Under the pieces are notes generated by a model, which saw nothing but the letters and a program-made list of their open reading frames with translations, searched no databases and had not been told where the DNA came from. Positions 27,590 through 40,519 of a DNA stretch of 64,000 nt are shown here, in pieces. The DNA is from Streptomyces monomycini (GTDB taxonomy: Bacteria; Actinomycetota; Actinomycetes; Streptomycetales; Streptomycetaceae). The stretch spans positions 17,641 to 81,640 of the forward strand of contig NZ_JAFIQY010000041.1 in the NCBI RefSeq assembly GCF_022271435.1, written 5' to 3'. Position 1 is the stretch's first letter, and each line of letters starts with the position of its first letter. Position numbers and translations under genes: made by a program.

Positions 27590-27931
27590 CCCTTCGTGCA
27601 GCACTATGCGGACCCCCGTATAACTAAAGCGTTACCAGACGGTTTCGTTCGATGAGGGGCCGGGCATAAGGCCCAAGCGTTGCGGGCAATGTCGCCTGCT
27701 CGAAAACGACGCACACGACGCCGGTGGAGGCCGATCCGTCCGCCCGCGTCCTCGGTCCACCGCCACGAGTGGTGTCCGCATCCTGGAAGGCTCTATCCGC
27801 TTTTCGAGAAGCGAGCCATCCTGTAACCTGCACGAAATTTCGCGGAGGGCCAACGTCGTCCCTCGGTACTGCCCCCCAGAGCCGAGCGCCTGGGAGGGAC
27901 CCCCATTGCCACGACGACGTTGGGAGAGCCG
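27590..27931 (+). promoter_or_regulatory. gltBD upstream region with a weak GlnR-like site
   Basis: A 342-base leader. GTTAC-n6-GTTTC at 27631-27646 (GAAAC-n6-GTAAC on the other strand) matches half-sites of the GlnR box, which would suit a nitrogen-assimilation operon, but only as an inner pair of the usual array. TATAAC at 27619-27624 and TGTAAC near 27821 are possible -10 boxes. CGAAATTTCG (27833-27842) and CGCTT/AAGCG around 27799-27814 are palindromes. GGGAGAG precedes the gltB ATG. Confidence 0.35.
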
Positions 27932-32573
<4,642 letters not shown>

Positions 32574-32581
<8 letters not shown>

Positions 32582-34034
32582 CCCCAAGGGTTTCCTGACC
32601 ACCGGCCGCGAGGTCGCGAAGACCCGCCCCGTCGAGGAGCGCGTCCGGGACTGGAACGAGGTCTACGTCCCCGGTTCGCTGCTGCCGATCATCAGCAAGC
32701 AGGCCGGGCGCTGCATGGACTGCGGCATTCCCTTCTGCCACAACGGCTGTCCGCTCGGAAACCTCATCCCCGAGTGGAACGACTACGCCTACCGCGAGGA
32801 CTGGACGGCCGCCAGCGAGCGGCTGCACGCGACCAACAACTTCCCGGAGTTCACCGGTCGCCTGTGCCCGGCCCCCTGCGAGTCGGCGTGTGTGCTGGGC
32901 ATCAACCAGCCGCCGGTGACCATCAAGAACGTCGAGGTCACCATCATCGACAAGGCGTGGGACAGCGGGGACGTCACCCCGCAGCCGCCGGAGCGGCTGT
33001 CCGGCAAGACCGTCGCCGTCATCGGCTCGGGCCCGGCCGGCCTGGCCGCCGCCCAGCAGCTCACCCGGGCGGGCCACACCGTCGCCGTCTACGAGCGCGC
33101 AGACCGTATCGGCGGGCTCCTCCGCTACGGCATCCCCGAGTTCAAGATGGAGAAGCGCCACATCAACCGCCGTATCGAACAGATGCGGGCGGAAGGCACC
33201 AAGTTCCGTACGGAGGTGGAGATCGGCCGGGACATCGACGCCGCCAAGCTGCGCAAGCGCTACGACGCCGTCGTGATCGCCGCCGGTGCCACCACCTCCC
33301 GCGACCTGAAGGTCCCCGGGCGCGAGCTGAACGGTGTCCACTTCGCGATGGAGTACCTGCCGCTCGCCAACAAGGTGCAGGAGGGCGACCTGACCGTCTC
33401 CCCGATCACTGCCGAGGGCAAGCACGTCGTGGTCATCGGCGGCGGCGACACCGGCGCGGACTGCGTCGGCACGGCGCACCGCCAGGGCGCGGCCTCGGTC
33501 ACCCAGCTGGAGATCATGGGCAAGCCGGGCGACGAGCGGAACCCGGACCAGCCCTGGCCGACCTTCCCGATGCTCTACAAGGTCACCTCCGCGCACGAGG
33601 AGGGCGGCGAGCGGCTGTACTCCGTCTCCACCACCCACTTCGAGGGCGACGAGGACGGCAACGTCCAGTGGCTGCACCTGGCCGAGGTGGAGTTCAAGGA
33701 CGGCCGTCCCGAGACGAAGCCGGGCACCGAGCGCCGGATCCCCGCGCAGCTGGTCACCCTGGCCATGGGCTTCACCGGCACCGACCAGGACAACGGCCTC
33801 GTCTCACAGTTCGGACTGGAGCTGGACGCACGCGGCAACATCGCCCGCGATGCCGACTTCGCGACCAACGTCCCTGGCGTGTACGTTGCGGGTGACGCGG
33901 GCCGCGGCCAGTCGCTGATCGTGTGGGCCATCGCCGAGGGCCGCTCCGCCGCCCGCGGTGTGGACCGCTTCCTGGCGGGCGCCAGTGCGCTGCCCGCCCC
34001 CGTCAAGCCGACGGACCGCGCACTGACCGTGTAG
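32574..34034 (+). CDS. gltD: glutamate synthase small subunit (GOGAT beta)
   Basis: A 486-aa flavoprotein that takes electrons from NADPH to GltB. The N-terminal 4Fe-4S cysteines are in RCMDCGIPFCHNGCPLGN and CPAPCESACVLG. The FAD site is VAVIGSGPAGLAAA and the NADPH site is VVVIGGGDTGADC. The C-terminal FAD segment is GVYVAGDAGRGQSLIVWA. It overlaps gltB and is the last gene of the operon before a strong hairpin. Confidence 0.97.
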
Positions 34035-34080
34035 CGGCCCCGGCTCACAGATGTCCCGTACAACGACGTGCGGAACACCC

Positions 34081-34121
34081 GCGGCGCCTGCCTCCCTCCC
34101 CGACCGGAGGGCAGGCGCCGC
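34081..34121. terminator. strong hairpin terminator between gltD and the beta-lactamase-like gene
   Basis: GCGGCGCCTGCC (34081-34092) pairs perfectly with GGCAGGCGCCGC (34110-34121), with a small inner stem (CTCC/GGAG). It serves both convergent transcripts. Confidence 0.8.
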
Positions 34122-34125
34122 GATC

Positions 34126-34164
34126 CATACGTGCCGGATTCAGCTCATACGTGCCGGATTCAGC
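34126..34164. repeat. 19-bp direct repeat touching the beta-lactamase-like stop codon
   Basis: CATACGTGCCGGATTCAGC occurs at 34126-34144 and again at 34146-34164. The second copy contains the stop codon of the minus-strand gene. This may be a slippage duplication that also duplicated the end of the coding region. Confidence 0.85.
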
Positions 34165-35131
34165 GTCCGGTTTCGGGCACCAGTGAGCCGTCCGACGTGT
34201 CGGGGAGAGCCCTGGCGGCACGGGCTTCCCGGACCGGACGCGCCGTCCCGTCGAGGTCCTGGTGCAGGGTGCGGGCGAGGTCTTCGATCGTTCGGACACC
34301 GGCGTCCATGTTCGGGTGGTCCGCGGTCAGGACGACGAGCCCGTAGTCATGTCCTCCACCGGTGACCGCGCCGACGCTGTGCACCCGCCAGCCGCCGCTG
34401 CTCCGTTGCAGCCAGCCGTTCTTGACGTGCACCTTCGCCCCGGCCGGTGCGCCGGCCGGCACGCCCCAGCGCTGCTCGGGCACCACCCGGCCCATGAGGT
34501 CCAGGGCGTAGGCGCGGGAGGCGCCGCCGAGCACGGAGTTCTCGGAGGTGAGGAGCCGCATCAGGGTGAGCTGATCGGCGGCGTTGATCTGGGCCAGGCC
34601 CCAGTACCCTTCCGTGTCCGGAACGGTGTTGTGCATTCCGGCGAGCCGCAGGAAGCTGTTTATCCGCCCGAGGCCGGCCCGCTTCCACAGCGTGGTCGTG
34701 GCGTCGTTGTCCGACCGCGTAATCATTTTTTCCGCGAGCTTTTTCTCGTCCGCGGTCAGAGCGCGCTGTTCATCCTGGGCCTGCCGCAAGAGGGTGCCCA
34801 GCACCACGACCTTCACGACACTCGCCGAGTCGTACTGCCGGTCCGCGTCGTACGCGCACCGGGTGTCGCTCGTGCGGTCGTACAGGGCGAACGAGGTATG
34901 GCCGGAAGGGTGTGAACTCAGCACCTGGCCGAGATCCTTCGAGAGCCGGTCGGCGAGCCCGTTCTTGGCAGACGTGCAGGTCACCTCCGGGGCCCCCGGC
35001 TCCGCCGGGGTCGCCGCGGCGGCCGTCGCCGGGGCCGCGGCCGCGAGGAGCGAGGAAAGGGCGGCGGTGAGCACCGGCACGGCGGCGAAACGCCGCCGGG
35101 TGGAATCCAGGGTGCGTATTCGATGGCGCAA
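34160..35131 (-). CDS. secreted class A beta-lactamase-like serine hydrolase
   Basis: A 323-aa protein with a signal region (VPVLTAALSSLLAAAAPATAAAA). The catalytic motifs are SVVK (SASVVKVVV, serine and lysine), SDN in TRSDNDATT, and KNGW in place of the usual KTG. The Omega-loop Glu of true class A enzymes (ExxLN) is not evident. This set is common among the secreted class A beta-lactamase-related proteins of Streptomyces, whose substrates are mostly unknown. It may be a weak beta-lactamase or a peptidoglycan-related hydrolase. Confidence 0.82.
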   Translation of the reverse strand: MRHRIRTLDSTRRRFAAVPVLTAALSSLLAAAAPATAAAATPAEPGAPEVTCTSAKNGLADRLSKDLGQVLSSHPSGHTSFALYDRTSDTRCAYDADRQYDSASVVKVVVLGTLLRQAQDEQRALTADEKKLAEKMITRSDNDATTTLWKRAGLGRINSFLRLAGMHNTVPDTEGYWGLAQINAADQLTLMRLLTSENSVLGGASRAYALDLMGRVVPEQRWGVPAGAPAGAKVHVKNGWLQRSSGGWRVHSVGAVTGGGHDYGLVVLTADHPNMDAGVRTIEDLARTLHQDLDGTARPVREARAARALPDTSDGSLVPETGR

Positions 35132-35418
35132 AGTGTTCCTTCGTCTTTCTGCTCGTGTTCACCGACAGGGCGTGGAAAGGAGGCATGGCGGCAGGGTGCT
35201 GCCAGTCGTTGCGCGGGGAATTCAGTCGTTGACCGGGCGTAGGGTCCGGTTGCGCACCGACCCGTCGGATCAGTGCAATTCACGCCGCAGGAGCATCCAG
35301 CACGAACGTTTCTGTGTCAATGGTGAAAATAACGCCACAGGGGTCGCGTACCGGCCGCCGGGGGAGACGTGCGGCTGCCCGCGTGGAGGGCGGGCAGGGG
35401 CCGGGGCCGGGGTGGGCG
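35132..35418. other. 287-base gap between the beta-lactamase-like and MarR genes
   Basis: Both neighbours are on the minus strand. The stretch near 35132-35330 is less GC-rich and should carry the promoter of the beta-lactamase-like gene. I see no ORF with coding character. Confidence 0.4.
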
Positions 35419-35958
35419 CTATTCCCCGACCTGTGTGATCCGGTCGTCGCCCAGGCGCGTCTGGACGTCCTGGAGCAGCAACTTCAGCAGGTCGGCCAGC
35501 TGCTCCTGCTGGTCCGGCTTCAGGCCGCTGACCAGCTCCGTCTCACGGTGCAGCACCCGGTCCACGGTCTCTTCCACGAGAGTGTGTCCGGCCGGGGTCA
35601 GCTCGACCCACACCGTGCGGGGGCGGCCCTCGCCCGGGCGGCGGACGACCAGGCCCTCGCGCTCGGCGCGGGCCACGCGCTGGGAGATCGCGCCGGCCGT
35701 CACCATGGAGCGGGCCGCGAGTTCGCGGGTGCTGAGGGTGTACGGGGTGCCGGCGCGGCGCAGCACGCTCAGCAGGTCGAGGGTGGCGGTGTCCACGCCG
35801 GCGCGGGCCAGTACCCGGCGCCGGTCGTCGCCCAGCAGCTTGGCCAGCTGCCACAGGGGCGTGACGATCCCGATGGACGAGACGGGCATGCCGGGGCGCT
35901 CGCGTTCCCAGGCGTCGGCGATCTCCTGGACGGGATACGGGGCGTCCGCGCTTGCCAT
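35419..35958 (-). CDS. MarR-family transcriptional regulator
   Basis: A 179-aa winged-helix protein. Its DNA-binding part is TLSTRELAARSMVTAGAISQRVARAEREGLVVRR, followed by the wing (RPRTVWVELTPAGH). Flanking helices at both ends form the dimer interface. GGAGGG lies six bases before the ATG. It is divergent from the SDR gene across a complex palindrome and most likely represses both genes. A phenolic or other small-molecule inducer is usual for the family. Confidence 0.9.
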   Translation of the reverse strand: MASADAPYPVQEIADAWERERPGMPVSSIGIVTPLWQLAKLLGDDRRRVLARAGVDTATLDLLSVLRRAGTPYTLSTRELAARSMVTAGAISQRVARAEREGLVVRRPGEGRPRTVWVELTPAGHTLVEETVDRVLHRETELVSGLKPDQQEQLADLLKLLLQDVQTRLGDDRITQVGE

Positions 35959-35979
35959 GGGCCCTCCTGCGAGTGTTAT

Positions 35980-36017
35980 GTTCAGACCTAAATTCAGGCC
36001 TAAATTTAGGTCTGAAC
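35980..36017. promoter_or_regulatory. MarR operator with a perfect 14-bp inverted repeat and a third internal half-site
   Basis: GTTCAGACCTAAAT (35980-35993) and ATTTAGGTCTGAAC (36004-36017) are exact inverted copies. Between and overlapping them is TTCAGGCCTAAA (35993-36004), a direct copy of the left half-site with one change. The left half-site can therefore pair with either neighbour. It covers the whole core of the 80-base divergent promoter region. Confidence 0.85.
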
Positions 36018-36039
36018 GTATGACGTCGGGAGCTACCTT

Positions 36040-36765
36040 ATGTCACGCACCATCCTGGTCACCGGCGGCGCCACCGGCATCGGCCTGGCCGTCGCCCGCC
36101 ACTTCGCCGCCCAGGGCGACGCGGTCACCGTCACCGGCCGCCGTCCCGCGCCCCTGGAGAAGGCCGCCGAGGAGACCGGCGCCCGCGCGGTCGTCTGCGA
36201 CCACACCGATCCCGCCGCGCTGGCCCGCCTCCTGGACGAGCTGCCCGAGCGGATCGACGTCCTGGTCAACAACGCCGGCGGCAACACCGACTTCGACGAC
36301 GCGCCGGGCGACGACCTGGCCTCGTACGCACGGGCCTTCCGCGCCAACCTCGACGCGAACCTGCTCACCGCGGCCCTCACCACCAAGGCCGTGGAGGGCC
36401 GGCTCGCCGAGGGTGGCGCCGTCGTGCACATCGGCTCGATCGCCGCCGACCAGGGCTCGGGCTCCGGCGCGTACGGAGCGGCCAAGGCCGGACTCACCAC
36501 CTGGAACCTCGACCTGGCGAAGGAGCTCGGCCCGCGCGGCATCACCGCCAACGTCGTCTCGCCCGGCTACATCGAGGACACCGAGTTCTTCCGGGACCGG
36601 CTCGCCGACGAGCGGCGTACCTGGCTGGTGGACGCCACCGCCACGGGGCGGGCCGGGCGGCCGGGGGACGTCGCGGCGGCGGTCGCGTTCCTGGCGTCCG
36701 AGGGGGCGCGGCACATCACGGGGCAGGTACTCAACGTCAACGGGGGCGCGTACAGGACGCGGTGA
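36040..36765 (+). CDS. short-chain dehydrogenase/reductase
   Basis: A 241-aa Rossmann oxidoreductase. The cofactor motif TGGATGIG is at the N-terminus, with RR in VTGRRPAP suggesting NADP(H). NNAGG, the catalytic Ser (HIGSIAAD) and YGAAK (Tyr, Lys) complete the active site. The C-terminus NVNGGAYRTR is typical. It is the probable target gene of the adjacent MarR protein; substrate unknown. Confidence 0.93.
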   Translation: MSRTILVTGGATGIGLAVARHFAAQGDAVTVTGRRPAPLEKAAEETGARAVVCDHTDPAALARLLDELPERIDVLVNNAGGNTDFDDAPGDDLASYARAFRANLDANLLTAALTTKAVEGRLAEGGAVVHIGSIAADQGSGSGAYGAAKAGLTTWNLDLAKELGPRGITANVVSPGYIEDTEFFRDRLADERRTWLVDATATGRAGRPGDVAAAVAFLASEGARHITGQVLNVNGGAYRTR

Positions 36766-36831
36766 GGGGCGGTCGCGGGGGCTGCCGGGGCGGACGGGGC
36801 GAGGGGGAGAGGCCGGGGGAGAAGGGGAGAA

Positions 36832-36850
36832 GGCCTCTCCGGGAGAGGCC
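36832..36850. terminator. hairpin in a purine-rich tract between the SDR and PPOX genes
   Basis: GGCCTCTCC and GGAGAGGCC face each other with almost no loop, so the likely stem is GGCCTC/GAGGCC. The flanking 36780-36890 is a purine-rich simple sequence (GGGGAGA units). Confidence 0.5.
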
Positions 36851-36894
36851 GAGGGGAGAGGGCGAGAGGGCAAGGAGGGGGCGGCCCGTGGGGG

Positions 36895-37491
36895 CTAGTC
36901 CGACTCCTCGGGACGGCCCTCCCCGGGTCGGTCTCCCTCGGGCCGACTCTCCCCGGGTCGGTCTCCCTCGGGCCGGCTCTCCCCGGCTCGGTCTCCCTCG
37001 GGCCGGCCCTCCCCGGTCCGGTCCTCCTCTTCGGCGAGCCGGGGCGGGAAGCCGCCCGTGGCGATCGGCCCCCACCGCAGTGGCGTCACCCGGATCAGCG
37101 ACTTGCCCTGCGTGATCATCGCGGCGCGGTACTCGTGCCAGTCCGGGTGCTCGCCCGCGACGTTGCGGTAGTACTCGACCAGCGGCTCGACCGAGTCCGG
37201 CGCGTCCAGGACCTCCGCCTCGCCGTCGACCTGCACCCAGGGACCGTTCCACTCGTCGGACAGCACGAGCACGCTCACCGACGGCGCCCGGCGGGCGTTG
37301 CGGACCTTGGCGCGCTCCGGGTACGTCGCCATCACCAGCCGCCCGGAGTCGTCGACGCCGCAGGTCAGCGGCGATGCCTGGGGCGTGCCGTCGGAGCGCC
37401 GGGTGAGCAGGACCGCCCGGTGCCGGGGACGTACGAACTCCAGCAGGCCGTCGAGGTCCACGCGGGTGTTGGTGGCGATGGAAGGGCTCAT
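36895..37491 (-). CDS. PPOX-class flavin/F420-dependent oxidoreductase with a decapeptide-repeat tail
   Basis: A 198-aa protein. The split-barrel core (residues 1-155) has RHRAVLLTRRSDGTPQASPL, VMATYPERAKVRNARR and the C-terminal LIRVTPLRWGPIATGGFPPR of F420-binding PPOX enzymes such as biliverdin-reductase-type proteins. After residue 160 come about four copies of a ten-residue unit (GESRPEGDRP), encoded by 30-bp repeats. This highly charged tail is absent from ordinary members. TAGGCT seven bases before the ATG points to a leaderless message. Confidence 0.85.
   Translation of the reverse strand: MSPSIATNTRVDLDGLLEFVRPRHRAVLLTRRSDGTPQASPLTCGVDDSGRLVMATYPERAKVRNARRAPSVSVLVLSDEWNGPWVQVDGEAEVLDAPDSVEPLVEYYRNVAGEHPDWHEYRAAMITQGKSLIRVTPLRWGPIATGGFPPRLAEEEDRTGEGRPEGDRAGESRPEGDRPGESRPEGDRPGEGRPEESD
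36911..37020 (-). repeat. 30-bp tandem repeats in the PPOX gene 3' end
   Basis: About three and a half copies of a 30-base unit with the core CTCCCCGGGTCGGTCTCCCT run through the last 40 codons. They keep frame and encode GE(G/S)RPEGDR(A/P). Confidence 0.85.
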
Positions 37492-37571
37492 ACCGGCGAG
37501 CCTAGGCCGTGGAGTGCGCTCGAAGGGGGCGACGTCCCGGGGAGCGGCGCGGTCCGTCGTGTCCGCGCTAT

Positions 37572-37584
37572 TGACTAAAAGTCA
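37572..37584. promoter_or_regulatory. TGACT-AAA-AGTCA palindrome
   Basis: A 13-base inverted repeat in a locally AT-rich spot upstream of GTG 37637. It includes TTGACT, usable as a -35 box, so it could be an operator overlapping the promoter of the next gene. Confidence 0.35.
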
Positions 37585-37636
37585 GCCGGGAACGACGCTG
37601 CTGGGCAGCCGTCGTAGCCGCACCCCGGGAGGACTG

Positions 37637-37897
37637 GTGGGTACAGGTTCGAGCACCGACGCACGGACCGGCGCGGGCGGGGACAGTGACGCGTTCCGGG
37701 CCCTGGCCGAAGCACTCGGCGCCCCGGCGCCGCCCGGCCTCGCTGCTGTTGCACCCGAAGACCTCGGCGTGCTGACGCGCGCGTTGCGCGCCCGTAAGGA
37801 GAGCCGCGCGGCCGGCCTCAACGACGCGGCCGAAGAGGCCCTGAAGCTGGTGCCCGCCCTCGCCCGCGGCCCCGTGCGCCGCATCCTGTTCCGCTGA
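37637..37897 (+). CDS. 86-aa hypothetical protein
   Basis: It starts at GTG 37637 after GGGAGGA. The N-terminal third is Gly/Ser/Ala-rich; the rest is predicted helical (DAFRALAEALGA, VLTRALRARKESR, EEALKLVPALAR). It lies 25 bases before the next gene and is probably co-transcribed with it. No motif recognised. Confidence 0.55.
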   Translation: MGTGSSTDARTGAGGDSDAFRALAEALGAPAPPGLAAVAPEDLGVLTRALRARKESRAAGLNDAAEEALKLVPALARGPVRRILFR

Positions 37898-37922
37898 CCC
37901 AGCCGACCGGACGGTGGTCCCC

Positions 37923-39017
37923 ATGGACACGCTCAGCAATCGCGCCGAGGCACAGAAGATCGCCCAGCTGCTCGATGTCCTGCCGGAACAGCTGGAGTTC
38001 CTGCACGGCCTGCCTGCCGAGGACGTACGGCAGCTCCGCGCCCGTACCGTCGACACGCTCTTCGACGACGTACCGGACATGCTCGACCGGATCGCCGCCG
38101 CCACCAAGCTCGTACCGGCCGGTGTCGCCGCCGCGATCTCGCAGAAGGCGCTCGGGCCGCGGCTGGCCGCCTCCGTGGCCGGGCGGCTGGACCCCGGCCG
38201 CGCCGCCGACATCATCGAGAAGCTGCCGGTCGCCTTCACCGCCGAGTCCTGCGGCCATCTGGACCCCCGCCGGATCGCCGGGATCGTCGACCGGCTGGAC
38301 GAGGACCTCGTGGTCCGTATCGCCGTCGCCCTCGCCGAACGCGGCGACCACCTGACGATGGGACGCTTCGTCGGCCACCTGCGCGACCGGGCCCTGGAGC
38401 GGATCCTCCAGCTCATCGACGACGAGGTGGTGCTGCGCGTCGGGTTCTTCATCGACCTGCCGGAACGCCTGGACGCCATCCTGGAACTGATGGGGGAGGA
38501 GCGGCTGGCCTCGGTGGTGGCCGCGGCCGGCAACGGGCTGTGGCCCGAGGCGCTGGCCGTGGCCGGGCTGGCCGGTCCGGAGCGGCGCGCGCGGGTGGCC
38601 GCCCTCGCCGCCCGCCAGGACCCCGTACGGCTGGACGGGCTCGTCCGTACCGCGCACGAGCAGGGGCTGTGGGAGTCGCTGCTGCCGCTGGTGGCCCTGC
38701 TGTCCGAGGAGGACCGGCGGGCGGTCGCCGCCCTGCCGTCGCTGCGCGACGCCCAGGTGCTCGGCGCGGTCGTCCGGGCGGTCGTCGCGACCGGCCTGTG
38801 GGCGGAGTTCCTGCCGCTGGTCGCGGAGTTGCCGCCGGAGTCGCGCAAGGCGGTGGCGGACACGGCGGGGGCACTGCCGGACGCGGAGCTGGACGCGATG
38901 GTGCTGGAGGTCGGGAAGCAGGACCTGTGGGACGCGGTGCTGCCCCTGGTGGAGATCATGGACGAGCCGGCCAAGGAGCGGGTCTTCGCGCTGCCGGCCT
39001 TTCGGGAGCAGGGGTAG
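37923..39017 (+). CDS. helical-repeat hypothetical protein (MgtE-N / HEAT-like)
   Basis: A 364-aa, all-helical, cysteine-poor protein made of repeating pairs such as RLDPGRAADIIEKLP, LDPRRIAGIVDRLD and LPLVAELPPESRKAV. These recall the cytoplasmic MgtE N-domain or HEAT-like superhelix, but no transmembrane part follows. It may be a soluble scaffold. Two halves look related (LWESLLPLVALL and LWAEFLPLVAEL). Function unknown. Confidence 0.7.
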   Translation: MDTLSNRAEAQKIAQLLDVLPEQLEFLHGLPAEDVRQLRARTVDTLFDDVPDMLDRIAAATKLVPAGVAAAISQKALGPRLAASVAGRLDPGRAADIIEKLPVAFTAESCGHLDPRRIAGIVDRLDEDLVVRIAVALAERGDHLTMGRFVGHLRDRALERILQLIDDEVVLRVGFFIDLPERLDAILELMGEERLASVVAAAGNGLWPEALAVAGLAGPERRARVAALAARQDPVRLDGLVRTAHEQGLWESLLPLVALLSEEDRRAVAALPSLRDAQVLGAVVRAVVATGLWAEFLPLVAELPPESRKAVADTAGALPDAELDAMVLEVGKQDLWDAVLPLVEIMDEPAKERVFALPAFREQG

Positions 39018-39097
39018 CTCTGTGGGCGGCGGCGGGGTTCGCCGTCCGCTCAATCCGCCCAGGGCGCAAAGCGGGTGGCTGGGTGAAGACCGCCCGC

Positions 39098-39866
39098 TAG
39101 CGTCCGGACCATGACTGCTTCTCCCGATGCCGGTCGTGTTTCTGCCGGCCCTGTCCCGATCGTCCCCGACGTCTGGCAACTGCCGTTCCCGGTGGGCCAT
39201 GTCCACCTCGTGCGGCTGTCCGACGGCGGTTTCGCGGCCGTCGACACCGGCGTTCCGGGCTCGGCTCCCGTGGTCCTGGAGGCGGTGACCCGTCTCGCCG
39301 GAACGCCGGACGCGCTGCGGCAGATCGTGCTGACCCATTCCCACATCGACCACATGGGGTCGGCCGCCGACCTGGTGGCCGCCACCGGCGCCCGCGTCCT
39401 GGCGGGCGCGGCGGACGTCCCGGCCGTCTCCGGCAGCGCGCCCGAGCCGCCGGCGACGCTCACCGCCACCGAGGTGCCGCTGCTCGAACGGGTTCTGGCC
39501 GGCATGGCGGAGGCGGGCACGCCGCCGCTGAAGCATGTACAGGTGGACGTCGAACTGCACGACGGCGACATCCTCGACGGCTGGCCCGAGCCCGCCCACG
39601 TGCTCCACGTCCCGGGCCACACGCCGGGCAGTACGGCGCTGCACCTGCCTGCCGCCGGTGTGCTGTTCACCGGCGACCTCATGGGAACGGGACCGGACGG
39701 CCGGGTCGTCCTCGGCCCGTTCAACGTCGACCGGGCGGCGGCCGTCGCATCCTTCCGGCGGCTGGCCGCGCTGCCCGGCGTGGACACGCTGTGCGTGCCG
39801 CACGGCGTTCCGGTCCGTACGGGGGCGGCACGTGCCCTGGCCGCGGCCACGCCCGAGACCGACTAG
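39098..39866 (+). CDS. MBL-fold hydrolase, with leaderless promoter
   Basis: The coding part is 39111-39866 (251 aa). The metallo-beta-lactamase metal motif is LTHSHIDHMG (HxHxDH), further ligands are the His in VPGHTPGST and the Asp in FTGDLMG, and the last is VPHGVP. It has a two-metal site and could act as a glyoxalase II-like or lactonase-type hydrolase. TAGCGT at 39098-39103 lies seven bases from the ATG. Confidence 0.92.
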
Positions 39867-39923
39867 CTGTGAGCCGGACGGCACAAGGGGGAGATCACGG
39901 GCCTCACGGGCGCGGAACGCCGG

Positions 39924-40466
39924 TCAGCGGGCCGCGTAGGCGACCGTCCTGAACGGCCAGTCCGCGGCCAGCCAGTCCCGTACCGCTTCGTACAGGGGCC
40001 GGTCCAGGTCGGCGCGGTCGGCCCGTACCCAGGAGCGGACCGTCGCGTCCGGGGCCGGACCCGGACCCGGGGCTCGGTCCGGAGCCCCGGGCGCCGTCTC
40101 GCCTGGTTCCGTACTGGTAGCTCCGTGTTCGTCCCGTACGGGATAGATGTACACGCACCCGATCACCTCACCGTCCGGTATCCCGATGACGGAGTACGTG
40201 AAACCCGTGCGCCGCTCGAAGTCCCGGGCGTGCCGCCGCAGGTCGCCGAGGTTCTCCTCGGGTGTCATCCCGGCCTCGGGCGGCCAGCCGCGGCCGGTGT
40301 ACCCGGGAGTCGCCCTGATGTGCGTGATGCTGGTGGTCCAGGCGGCGTGGTCGGCGGTGTTGTGGTCCGGGGCGAGCGGTTCCAGCCGGAAGCGGTCGGT
40401 GGTCAGTCCGCGGGGGACGACGAAGTCGGCAGGCACGAAAGGCGGATGGCTCATGAGGTGAGAATA
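39924..40466 (-). CDS. GNAT-like N-acetyltransferase, with leaderless promoter
   Basis: The coding part is 39924-40454 (176 aa). LTTDRFRLEPLAPDH at the start and FTYSVIGIPDGEVIGCVYIYP are the early strands of the acetyltransferase fold. The acetyl-CoA loop (Q/RxxGxG/A) is not obvious and a Pro/Gly-rich insertion (EPGETAPGAPDRAPGPGP) sits where it should be, so activity is uncertain. TATTCT lies six bases before the ATG on the minus strand. Confidence 0.7.
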   Translation of the reverse strand, partial: YSHLMSHPPFVPADFVVPRGLTTDRFRLEPLAPDHNTADHAAWTTSITHIRATPGYTGRGWPPEAGMTPEENLGDLRRHARDFERRTGFTYSVIGIPDGEVIGCVYIYPVRDEHGATSTEPGETAPGAPDRAPGPGPAPDATVRSWVRADRADLDRPLYEAVRDWLAADWPFRTVAYAAR

Positions 40467-40519
40467 GGGTCCGGCGCGTCGCCCGACCGTGGCGCGGAAC
40501 GGAACGGAAAGGCTTCTCC

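Noticed and set aside
27624..27833. A small minus-strand gene in the gltB leader
   Set aside because: No ribosome site, biased random composition, and it overlaps the likely promoter.
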